Source of the DNA: Cellulosimicrobium cellulans
Lineage (GTDB): Bacteria > Actinomycetota > Actinomycetes > Actinomycetales > Cellulomonadaceae
Assembly (NCBI RefSeq): GCF_016907755.1
Contig: NZ_JAFBCN010000001.1
Coordinates: forward strand, 1,488,001 to 1,552,000
Direction of reading: 5' to 3'
Length of the DNA: 64,000 nt
The position numbers were made by a program, and so were the translations under genes. Positions 18,607 through 27,082 of the stretch are shown here, piece after piece (within the stretch, counting starts at the first letter, position 1; the number at the start of each line of letters is the position of its first letter). The notes under the pieces were generated by a model. That model saw only the letters and a program-made list of their open reading frames with translations. It had not been told where the DNA came from and did no database searches.

Positions 18607-18620
18607 TGTTAACGCTCACA
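18607..18620. promoter_or_regulatory. Arabinose operator copy 5 (TGTTAACGCTCACA)
   Basis: Second palindrome, centre 33 bp downstream of copy 4 (about three turns), between the promoter and ATG 18659. Confidence 0.7.
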
Positions 18621-18658
18621 CGCAACGGTGCGTGTCTCTCGACGATGAGAGGAAGCCC

Positions 18659-21600
18659 ATGGATACGTCCCTTCACCCGCCACGGCACCGAACGGTCCAC
18701 CGCCGACGCGCGGTCGCGCTCGCGGTCGTGACCGGCCTGGTCGGCACGGTCGCGCTCGCGACGTCGGTGCCCGCCTCCGCCGCGGAGCCCGACCTGCCCG
18801 ACGGCGCGTGGGTCGACGCGTTCGACGGTGCCGCGCTCGGCGCGGACTGGACCGTCGTCAACCCCGTGCCCGAGGCGCTGTCCGTCGGCGGCGGGAAGCT
18901 CACGCTCGCGTCGCAGCCCGGCGACACCTACCAGGACGCGAACAGCGCGAAGAACGTCGTGCTGCTCGACGTGCCCGCCGGCGACTTCACGGTCGTCACC
19001 CACCTCGAGGCTCCGGTCGCCTCCGTCTACCAGGGCGCGGGGCTCGTCGCGTGGCAGGACATGGACAACTACGTCCGGTCCGGCCTGACGTTCGTCGGCA
19101 GCCTGTCGCCCTCGGGCCGGGCGATCGAGAACGACGTCGAGAGCGGCGGCGTCTTCACCGCGGCCGCGTTCACCGACCGCCCGGGGTCCACGGGCGAGAC
19201 GCTGCGCATGCAGCGGACCGGCGACACCATCGCGACGTCCTACTGGGACGGCACCGCGTGGCAGCCGGCGGGCTCCGTGACCGTCGACTTCCCGACGACG
19301 CAGGTCGGCCTCTACGCGCTCGCCGCGCAGAACGGCACGTCGCACACGGCGGCCTTCGACTACGTCGCGCTCCAGGCCGCCGAGGGCGCCGACCAGGTGC
19401 CCGACGGCGCGTTCACGCTCGCGGGCCCGGGCGAGGCCCGGTACCTCGTCGGGACCGACGACGGCCTCGCCCTCGACGACGAGCGCCCCGCGACGACGGT
19501 CGCGCTCGACGCGACGGCGGTCGACGGCGCCGAGGGCACGTCCCCGGTGACGCTCGCCGTCGGCGACCGGCCCGTCGTCGTCTCCGACGCGTCCCGGCTC
19601 TCCCTCGGAGCCGCGGGCGAGGAGGCCGCGACCCTGCGGCTCACCGACGCGGGCGGCGGGAAGGTCTGGCTGCGCAGCGCGGCGGACCCCGAGCAGTACG
19701 CCGGGGTGCGCGCGTCCGACGGCGCGCTCGTCCTCGGCCCGCGCGACGCGGCCACGAAGCTGACGATCACACCTGCCACGAGCGCCGACCACGAGATCAC
19801 CGTGGACCTCGCCGGCGAGCGCACCGCGATGAGCGACGAGCTCTACGGCATCTTCTACGAGGACATCAACTACGCGGCCGACGGCGGGCTGTACGCCGAG
19901 CTCGTGCGCAACCGGTCGTTCGAGTTCACCACCCAGGACAACGGGTCGTTCACCGGGCTCACCGCGTGGAGCACGGCGAACCGTGCCGGCGCGACGGCGA
20001 CGACACAGGTCGTGAACGACGCCGGGCGGCTCAACGCGACGAACCGCACCTACCTGAACCTCACGACGACCGCCGCGGGCGCCGGGGTGCGCAACGGCGG
20101 GTACAACACGGGTCTGTTCGTGGAGGAGGGGGAGTCGTACGACTTCTCCGTCTGGGCGCGGTCGGCGACGGCGCAGACCGTCACTGTGCGCGTCGAGGAC
20201 GCCGCCGGGACCACGGCGTACGCGACCGGCCAGGTCGTCGTCGACGGCTCGAACGCGTGGAAGAAGTACGACGTCACGCTCACCGCGACCGGCACGACGA
20301 ACGCCGGGCGGCTCGCGCTGCTCTCCGGCGCGGCGGGCACGCTCGCGCTCGACCAGGTGTCGCTCTTCCCGCAAGACACGTGGGTCGGCCCGGTCAACGG
20401 GAGGTCCGTGCTCCGCAAGGACCTCGCCGAGAAGATCGAGGCGCTCGAGCCGCAGTTCCTGCGCTTCCCCGGCGGCTGCGTGACGAACGTCGGCACGTTC
20501 CGCACGTACGAGGAGTCGGGCTTCACCGACCGTCGCCGCACGTACCAGTGGAAGGAGACGATCGGCCCGGTCGAGGAGCGTGCGACCAACTGGAACTTCT
20601 GGGGCTACAACCAGTCGTACGGCATCGGCTACCTCGAGTACTTCGAGCTCGCCGAGGACCTGGGCGCGACCCCGCTGCCCGTCGTGTCGGTCGGGGCCAA
20701 CGGCTGCGGCAGCACGATCCCCGAGATGACGGACCCGGCGCAGATCCAGCGCTGGGTCGACGACACGGTCGACCTCGTCGAGTTCGCCAACGGCGACGTC
20801 ACGACCGAGTGGGGCGCCGTGCGCGCCGAGCTGGGTCACCCCGAGCCGTTCGGCCTGAAGTACCTCGGGCTCGGCAACGAGGAGAACACGAAGACGTTCG
20901 AGGCCAACTTCCCGGCGTTCCGCGACGCGATCGCGGCCGCCTACCCGGACGTCCAGATCATCTCCAACTCCGGTCCGGACGACACGGGCCAGCGCTTCGA
21001 CGAGCTCTGGGAGTTCAACCGCGAGCAGGACGTCGACCTCGTCGACGAGCACTACTACAACGACCCGCAGTGGTTCCTGGAGAACGACGAGCGCTACGAC
21101 TCCTACGACCGCGAGGGGCCGCACGTGTTCCTCGGCGAGTACGCGTCGCGCGGCAACACGTTCGCCAACGCGCTCGCGGAGGCGTCGTTCATGACGGGCC
21201 TGGAGCGCAACTCCGACGTCGTGCGGCTCGCGTCGTACGCGCCGCTGCTGGCCAACGAGTCGTACGTCCAGTGGTCGCCCGACGCGATCTGGTTCGACAA
21301 CGACGAGTCGTGGGGCTCGGTGAACTACTACGTCCAGCAGATGTTCTCCGCGAACGCCGGCGACGAGGTCGTGCCGAGCACGCACGCCGGTCCGGCGGCG
21401 GCGGACGCGACGCTCGACGGCGGGATCTTCCTCTCGACGTGGAACACGGCCGCGCAGTACGACAACGTCCGCGTCACCGACAACGCGAGCGGCGACGTGC
21501 TCTTCTCGGACGACTTCGAGTCCGGCGCGTCGCAGTGGGAGCCGCAGTCGGGCACGTGGGCGGCGCAGGACGGCGCCTACGTCCAGTCGGCGACGAACGT

Positions 21601-22540
21601 CACCGACGCCCGGTCGATCGTCGCGGGGGCGTACGCGAAGGACTGGTCGAGCTACACGCTCGAGCTCGACGCGCGCAAGACGTCGGGCGCCGAGGGCTTC
21701 CTCGTCGGCTTCGCCGCCGGCGGCCCCAACGACTACTACTGGTGGAACCTCGGCGGGTGGAACAACTCCCGCCAGGCCCTCCAGCGCGCGTCGGGCGGGA
21801 GCGCGAACGAGGTGAAGGCGGTCGAGAACAGCCGCATCGAGGACGGCCAGCCGTACCACGTCAAGGTCGTCGTCGAGGGCTCGACGATCGAGCTCTACCT
21901 CGACGGCGAGCTCCAGATGTCCTACGAGCAGCCGTCGACCAAGTCGCTCTACCAGGTCGTCACGCGCGACGACGTCACGGGCGACGTCGTCGTCAAGGTC
22001 GTCAACCCCACCGCGACCGCGGCGCGCACGCAGGTGCACGTCGAGGGGCTCGGGGCCGGCACGGGCATCGCGTCCGAGGCGACGGTCACGGAGATGGTGG
22101 GTGCGCCGTCGGACACCAACACCAAGGCCGACCCGGAGCGGGTCGTCCCGGTGGAGCGGACGCTGACGGGCGTGGGGGAGGAGTTCTCCTACGAGTTCCC
22201 CGCGCACTCGATCACGTTCGTCCGGCTGCACGCGTCCGACGCGGCGCCCGAGCTCGACCTCGCGGTCGAGGTCTCGCCGCGCTGCCTCGCGGGCAAGGCG
22301 TACGTCGCCGTGCGCGCGACGAACGGCGAGGACGTCCCGGTCTCGGTGACGCTCACGACGCCGTTCGGGCAGAAGACGTTCGCGGACGTCGCGCCGGGCA
22401 AGAACGCGTACCAGTCCTTCGCGGCGCGCGCGACGTCGGCCCCGGCGGGCACCACGTCGGTGACGGGCACGGCGACGGTGGACGGCGAACAGGTCACGGC
22501 GACCGTCACCGTCGCCTACGACGCGCTCGACTGCGGCTGA
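18659..22540 (+). CDS. Secreted GH51 alpha-L-arabinofuranosidase, multimodular
   Basis: The 1293-residue exported enzyme releases terminal alpha-L-arabinofuranose. A Sec signal ends near VPASAA (about residue 41). A concanavalin-like module (about 47-245), a less clear beta-rich module and a CBM4_9-like segment (about 422-578) are associated with the GH51 barrel. GH51 catalytic residues are visible as E741 in LGLGNEEN (acid/base) and E827 in FLGEYAS (nucleophile), and YGIFYEDINYAADGG opens the fold. A further laminin/concanavalin-like insert (about 935-1090) precedes the C-terminal RCLAGK...DCG domain (bases about 22250-22537). ATG 18659 follows GAGAGGA. The longer in-frame start at 18566 would run through the promoter and operators. 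Confidence 0.92.
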   Translation: MDTSLHPPRHRTVHRRRAVALAVVTGLVGTVALATSVPASAAEPDLPDGAWVDAFDGAALGADWTVVNPVPEALSVGGGKLTLASQPGDTYQDANSAKNVVLLDVPAGDFTVVTHLEAPVASVYQGAGLVAWQDMDNYVRSGLTFVGSLSPSGRAIENDVESGGVFTAAAFTDRPGSTGETLRMQRTGDTIATSYWDGTAWQPAGSVTVDFPTTQVGLYALAAQNGTSHTAAFDYVALQAAEGADQVPDGAFTLAGPGEARYLVGTDDGLALDDERPATTVALDATAVDGAEGTSPVTLAVGDRPVVVSDASRLSLGAAGEEAATLRLTDAGGGKVWLRSAADPEQYAGVRASDGALVLGPRDAATKLTITPATSADHEITVDLAGERTAMSDELYGIFYEDINYAADGGLYAELVRNRSFEFTTQDNGSFTGLTAWSTANRAGATATTQVVNDAGRLNATNRTYLNLTTTAAGAGVRNGGYNTGLFVEEGESYDFSVWARSATAQTVTVRVEDAAGTTAYATGQVVVDGSNAWKKYDVTLTATGTTNAGRLALLSGAAGTLALDQVSLFPQDTWVGPVNGRSVLRKDLAEKIEALEPQFLRFPGGCVTNVGTFRTYEESGFTDRRRTYQWKETIGPVEERATNWNFWGYNQSYGIGYLEYFELAEDLGATPLPVVSVGANGCGSTIPEMTDPAQIQRWVDDTVDLVEFANGDVTTEWGAVRAELGHPEPFGLKYLGLGNEENTKTFEANFPAFRDAIAAAYPDVQIISNSGPDDTGQRFDELWEFNREQDVDLVDEHYYNDPQWFLENDERYDSYDREGPHVFLGEYASRGNTFANALAEASFMTGLERNSDVVRLASYAPLLANESYVQWSPDAIWFDNDESWGSVNYYVQQMFSANAGDEVVPSTHAGPAAADATLDGGIFLSTWNTAAQYDNVRVTDNASGDVLFSDDFESGASQWEPQSGTWAAQDGAYVQSATNVTDARSIVAGAYAKDWSSYTLELDARKTSGAEGFLVGFAAGGPNDYYWWNLGGWNNSRQALQRASGGSANEVKAVENSRIEDGQPYHVKVVVEGSTIELYLDGELQMSYEQPSTKSLYQVVTRDDVTGDVVVKVVNPTATAARTQVHVEGLGAGTGIASEATVTEMVGAPSDTNTKADPERVVPVERTLTGVGEEFSYEFPAHSITFVRLHASDAAPELDLAVEVSPRCLAGKAYVAVRATNGEDVPVSVTLTTPFGQKTFADVAPGKNAYQSFAARATSAPAGTTSVTGTATVDGEQVTATVTVAYDALDCG

Positions 22541-22543
22541 CCC

Positions 22544-22612
22544 CGAGGTAGAACCGCAGGTCGCGAGGTAGAAGCCTCCGCGCTCTACCTCGCGACCGCC
22601 GGTTCTACCTCG
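22544..22612. repeat. Intergenic hairpin repeat, word GCGAGGTAGA
   Basis: Arms of 29 bases (22544-22572, 22584-22612) match except for a central triplet. Each arm contains the word CGAGGTAGA twice, giving the order word-word-inverted-inverted. It lies four bases after the GH51 stop and probably doubles as a terminator. Confidence 0.7.
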
Positions 22613-22749
22613 CGGGAGCCCGCTTCCCTCGTGGCCGGTCCGGCGGGCCACGAGGGCGCGGCCCGCGCGTCGTGCGCGGGCCGCCCTCGCACGACACCGC
22701 ACGTCTCGACGCGCGGGCGACGACGCCCGTGCCGACCAGAGGAGCACCG

Positions 22750-25700
22750 ATGCACCCCCGACCGACCGACGGCGTCCGCCGTCGACCCGGCGGCGCGGCC
22801 CGGCTGGCCGCCGTGGCGACTGCCGCCGCGCTCGCCCTCACCGCGTGGGCGCCGTCCGCCGTCGCGGCCGACGCCCTGCCCGCACCCGTCCTCGACCTCG
22901 CGTTCGACGGCGACGTCGCCGACGCGAGCCCCCTCGCCCACCCCGTGGCCCTGCGCGGCCACACCGGCTCCGCGCCGACCGGCTACTCCTACGTCGACGG
23001 TGTCGACGGGGCGGGGCAGGCCCTGCGCCTGAGCGGCAGCACGTACCTCGACCTCGGGTCGTCGACGGCGCTCCAGCCCGAGGACCTCACCCTCTCGTTC
23101 TGGGTGGAGCCCAGCGGGAAGCTGTCCGGCGAGCACGTCATCACGTGGAACAAGCGGGCCTACAACTCGGACGGCTGGTACCTGTCGTCCGAGTCGGACA
23201 CGGTGCCGCTCGCGCTGTCCGTGGGGCCGGCGTCGGGCCAGCCGTACAAGGTGCGGGTCGCGAGCTCCGACCGCGCGGCGTTCTTCCCCGCGGACGAGTG
23301 GACGCACGTCGTCGTCACGTACGACCACGTGACGAAGGCCGTCGCGTTCTACCGCAACGGCGAGCAGGTGCCGTCCGCCGTCGCGAACGCCGTCGGCGGC
23401 GACGCCACGGGCGTCCTGCGTTCCGACCCGGCGCTGCCCAAGACGATCGGGTTCAACGGGCCGCAGTACAACGGCGCCTACCTCAATGCCGCGCTCGACG
23501 ACTACCGCCTGTACGACGCCGTGGCGGACCTGGGCGACGTCGTCGGGCTCTACGAGGAGAGCGGGCGCACGGTCGACCGCGACGCGATCGCCCAGGACGA
23601 CGCCGACGCGCTGTCGTTGCCCGAGCGCGCGACCGTCGCGCTCGTGCTGCCGACGACGGGCTCGCGCGGGTCGACCGTGACCTGGCGGTCGTCGCACCCC
23701 GAGATCGTCGCGACCGACGGGACCGTGGTCCGGCCGACGATCGGGGAGGACGACGCGCACGTCACGCTCACCGCGACCGTGCGCTACCTGGACGGCGAGC
23801 CCGTGACCCGCGACCTGGAGGTCGTCGTGCCCGCGCTCGTCGACGAGACGCCGCTGGAGGACACCGCGCTGCCGTCCGTGCTGCTCTCCGACGACTTCCT
23901 CCAGAACGCCGCGGCGAAGGAGCACGAGTACCTGCTGAGCCTCGACTCCGAGACGTTCCTCTACGAGTTCTACAAGGTCGGCGGGCTCACCCCGACCACC
24001 TCCGCCGGGTACGGCGGCTGGGAGCGCAGCAACGCCGTGAACTTCCGCGGCCACGCGTTCGGGCACTACCTCTCGGCGCTCGCGATGTCGTGGTCCTCGA
24101 CGCAGGACCCCGCGACGAAGGACGCGCTGTTCACCGAGATCGAGGAGGGCGTGGGCGGGCTCGCCCGCGTGCAGGACGCGTACGCCGCCGCGCACCCCGG
24201 CTCGGCCGGGTACGTCTCGGCGTTCCGCGAGTCGATCCTCGACCAGGTGCAGGGCACCGGGACGTCGGACGAGAACGTCATCGTCCCCTGGTACAACCTG
24301 CACAAGGTGCTCGCCGGTCTGCTCGACGTCGCCGAGTACGTCGACGGCCCCGTCGGGGACCAGGCGCTCGCCGTCGCGACCGAGTTCGGGCTCTACGTGC
24401 AGGGGCGCGTGGCGAAGCTGCCGAACACCGACGTCATGCTGCGCACCGAGTACGGCGGCATGAACGAGGCGCTGTACGAGCTGTTCGACCTCACGGGCGA
24501 CGCCCGGATCAAGGAGGCGGCCGAGGCGTTCGACGAGGTGACCTTCTTCCGCCAGCTCGCCGCGGGCCAGGACGTGCTGCCGGGCAAGCACGCCAACACG
24601 CAGATCCCCAAGCTGCTCGGGGCGCTCAAGCGCTACCAGGTGTTCACGCAGAACCCGGAGTACTACGACCTGCTCACGCCGGCCGAGAAGGACGAGCTGC
24701 CGATGTACCTCGCGGCCGCGGAGAACTTCTTCGACATCGTCGTGCGCGACCACACGTACGTCACCGGCGCGAACAGCCAGGCGGAGCACTTCCACGCGCC
24801 CGGCTCGCTGCACGAGCGCGCCGACGAGCGGGGCACCGCACGCAACGCCGAGACGGCCGAGACGTGCAACGAGTACAACATGCTCAAGCTCGCGCGCGAG
24901 CTGTTCACGCTGAGCAAGGACGTGCGGTACGCGGACTACTACGAGAACGCGTTCATCAACACGATCCTCGCGTCGCAGAACCCGGAGACCGGGACGACGA
25001 CGTACTTCAACCCCATGGCGTCGGGCTACCACCGCGTGTACAACCTGCCGTTCACCGAGTTCTGGTGCTGCACCGGCACGGGCATGGAGAGCTTCTCCAA
25101 GCTCGGCGACTCGATGTACTTCACGGGGCAGGGCTCGCTGTGGGTCAACCTGTTCTTCTCCTCGACGGTCGAGCACGCCGAGCAGAACCTGCGGCTCACG
25201 CAGGAGGCGAACCTGCCGAACGAGGACACCGTGACCTTCCGTGTCGACGCGCTCGACGGCGGTGCGGTCGCCGAGGACGCGACGCTGCGCCTGCGCGTGC
25301 CGTCGTGGATCGCGGGCGACCCGGGCCTGGAGGTGAACGGGGCCGCCGTCGAGCCGGTCGTGTCGCGCGGGTACGTGGTGCTGCCCGTCGCCGCGGGCGA
25401 CGTGGTCCGGTACACGATGCCGATGGCGGCGTCCGTCGTCGACACCCCGGACAACCCGTACTTCGTGGCCTTCCGGTACGGGCCGGTCGTCCTCTCCGCG
25501 ACCCTCGGCGAGGTCCCCGAGCCGGCGTGGCAGGGCACGGGCATCCTCGTCCGCTCCGCCACGCGCGACGCCGACGCGCAGACCACCATCACGGCGGCGA
25601 CCATGGGCGCCGACGAGTGGAAGGAGCGCATCGCCGAGAACCTCGTGCGGGTCGAGGACGACGCCGAGGGTCGGGTCCAGCTCGAGCTGCGGAACACCGC

Positions 25701-26928
25701 CGACGGCGGCGACCTCGTCTTCACGCCCCACCACACCAACTGGGACGTGACCTACGGGCTCTACCTCAACCTCGACGAGCCGGACTCCGCGGCGTCGCAG
25801 GAGCGCATCCTGCGTGCCAAGGAGGCGCTGCGCGACGCCGACCGCACCGTCGACAGCTTGACCAGCTTCGACAACAACAACTTCGAGAACGCGAAGAACC
25901 TCAAGCAGAGCGGGTCGTCGGTCGGGACGTTCTCCGGCCGCCAGTTCCGCCACGCGAACGGCACGGGCTGGTTCAGCTACGACCTCATGGTCGACCCGGC
26001 GTCGGCCTCGAACCACCTGGGCGTCACGCTCTACTCGGGCGACCAGGGCCGCGTGTTCGACGTCTACGTCAACGACGAGAAGCTCAAGACCATCACGACG
26101 GTCGCGAACGCCCCGACCAAGGACGAGCAGGGGTTCTACGTCGACACCACGCAGCTCCCGGCGAAGTACCTGGAGATCGGGGAGGGCACGCGGTGGAAGG
26201 TCGACAGCGCGGGCGAGTACGTGCTCGACGAGGACGGCGAGCGCATCCCCGTGGTCACCGTGCGCTTCCAGGCGACGGGCGGCTGGGCCGGGGGAGTGTT
26301 CGGCGTCCGGGTCGACCGCGCGGCGTCGTACGACGCGACGCCCGGGCTCGCGGCGCTCGCGTTCGGCACCGGGTCGCTCTCCCCTGCGTTCGACCCGGCG
26401 GTCACGGACTACACGCTGGCCGTGCCCGTGGGCACGACGAGCGTCGTGCTGGACGCCGACCCGCACGTGCCGAGCGGCCTGGTCCGCGTCGACGGCGTGC
26501 TGATCGACGACACGCAGGGTCGCGTCGTGCCGCTCCCGGCGGACGGGAGCGCCCGGACCGTGGAGGTCGTCGGCGTCGCGCAGGACCACGAGACGGCCAC
26601 GACCTACCGGGTCGAGATCGTGCCGGGGACGACGGCCGTCGTCCCGCTCGACGTCGAGGTCTCGTCGCGCTGCCTGGCCGGCAAGGCCTACGTGGCGGTC
26701 CGGGCGACGAGCACGGGCGCCACCCCGGTGGACGTCACCCTGGCGACGCCGTACGGGGAGAGGTCGTTCACGGCCGTCGCCCCGGGCTCGAACGCCTACC
26801 AGTCGTTCGCGACGCGCGCGACGTCGGTCCCCGCCGGCACCGCGACGGTCACCGCGACGGCAGTGCTCGACGGCGCCCCGGTCACCACGACCCACGACGT
26901 CGACATCGAGCCGCGCACCTGCGGCTGA
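22750..26928 (+). CDS. Secreted GH127/GH146-type beta-L-arabinofuranosidase
   Basis: The 1392-residue exported enzyme is predicted to remove beta-L-arabinofuranose. Order of modules: Sec signal (to about residue 40), LamG-like jellyroll (about 45-265), degenerate bacterial Ig module (about 290-365), DUF1680 (alpha/alpha)6 barrel (about 370-1020), DUF6805-like module (about 1040-1190), cadherin-like sandwich (about 1195-1295) and the RCLAGK...TCG tail (bases about 26644-26925). The zinc/catalytic thiol set of GH127 is present: E-T-C-N-E-Y with C706, and W-C-C-T-G-T-G with C773/C774. ATG 22750 follows AGAGGAG. No arabinose operator precedes it, so it may be read from the GH51 promoter through the upstream hairpin, or have its own unseen promoter. 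Confidence 0.9.
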   Translation: MHPRPTDGVRRRPGGAARLAAVATAAALALTAWAPSAVAADALPAPVLDLAFDGDVADASPLAHPVALRGHTGSAPTGYSYVDGVDGAGQALRLSGSTYLDLGSSTALQPEDLTLSFWVEPSGKLSGEHVITWNKRAYNSDGWYLSSESDTVPLALSVGPASGQPYKVRVASSDRAAFFPADEWTHVVVTYDHVTKAVAFYRNGEQVPSAVANAVGGDATGVLRSDPALPKTIGFNGPQYNGAYLNAALDDYRLYDAVADLGDVVGLYEESGRTVDRDAIAQDDADALSLPERATVALVLPTTGSRGSTVTWRSSHPEIVATDGTVVRPTIGEDDAHVTLTATVRYLDGEPVTRDLEVVVPALVDETPLEDTALPSVLLSDDFLQNAAAKEHEYLLSLDSETFLYEFYKVGGLTPTTSAGYGGWERSNAVNFRGHAFGHYLSALAMSWSSTQDPATKDALFTEIEEGVGGLARVQDAYAAAHPGSAGYVSAFRESILDQVQGTGTSDENVIVPWYNLHKVLAGLLDVAEYVDGPVGDQALAVATEFGLYVQGRVAKLPNTDVMLRTEYGGMNEALYELFDLTGDARIKEAAEAFDEVTFFRQLAAGQDVLPGKHANTQIPKLLGALKRYQVFTQNPEYYDLLTPAEKDELPMYLAAAENFFDIVVRDHTYVTGANSQAEHFHAPGSLHERADERGTARNAETAETCNEYNMLKLARELFTLSKDVRYADYYENAFINTILASQNPETGTTTYFNPMASGYHRVYNLPFTEFWCCTGTGMESFSKLGDSMYFTGQGSLWVNLFFSSTVEHAEQNLRLTQEANLPNEDTVTFRVDALDGGAVAEDATLRLRVPSWIAGDPGLEVNGAAVEPVVSRGYVVLPVAAGDVVRYTMPMAASVVDTPDNPYFVAFRYGPVVLSATLGEVPEPAWQGTGILVRSATRDADAQTTITAATMGADEWKERIAENLVRVEDDAEGRVQLELRNTADGGDLVFTPHHTNWDVTYGLYLNLDEPDSAASQERILRAKEALRDADRTVDSLTSFDNNNFENAKNLKQSGSSVGTFSGRQFRHANGTGWFSYDLMVDPASASNHLGVTLYSGDQGRVFDVYVNDEKLKTITTVANAPTKDEQGFYVDTTQLPAKYLEIGEGTRWKVDSAGEYVLDEDGERIPVVTVRFQATGGWAGGVFGVRVDRAASYDATPGLAALAFGTGSLSPAFDPAVTDYTLAVPVGTTSVVLDADPHVPSGLVRVDGVLIDDTQGRVVPLPADGSARTVEVVGVAQDHETATTYRVEIVPGTTAVVPLDVEVSSRCLAGKAYVAVRATSTGATPVDVTLATPYGERSFTAVAPGSNAYQSFATRATSVPAGTATVTATAVLDGAPVTTTHDVDIEPRTCG

Positions 26929-26945
26929 GCGACCCGCACGCCGCA

Positions 26946-26988
26946 CCGGCGTCCTCGCGGTCGGTCCGACGGGCCGCGAGGACGCCGG
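26946..26988 (+). terminator. Terminator hairpin after GH127/146 gene
   Basis: Perfect 15-base arms (26946-26960, 26974-26988) with a 13-base loop, 17 bases past the stop. Confidence 0.65.
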
Positions 26989-27010
26989 ACAGCAGCGACG
27001 CGACGTCCGT

Positions 27011-27036
27011 CGATATCGGTACCGACATCGATATCG
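27011..27036. promoter_or_regulatory. Palindrome cluster upstream of GH43 gene
   Basis: Two copies of the 8-bp palindrome CGATATCG (27011-27018, 27029-27036) bracket the 10-bp palindrome TCGGTACCGA (27016-27025). It is AT-rich for this genome and lies 47 bases before ATG 27083, so it is a possible operator of a different regulator. Confidence 0.35.
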
Positions 27037-27082
27037 CCGAGTTGGACCACACCACAGCATGACCTCGACGAGGAGGAACGAC

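Noticed and set aside
18566-18658. Longer start for the GH51 gene
   Set aside because: It would translate through the -35/-10 elements and both operators. ATG 18659 has a good ribosome-binding site and starts the signal peptide.
22541-22620. CRISPR-like direct repeats (CGAGGTAGA words)
   Set aside because: Only two direct and two inverted copies with no regular spacers and no cas genes. It is a hairpin.
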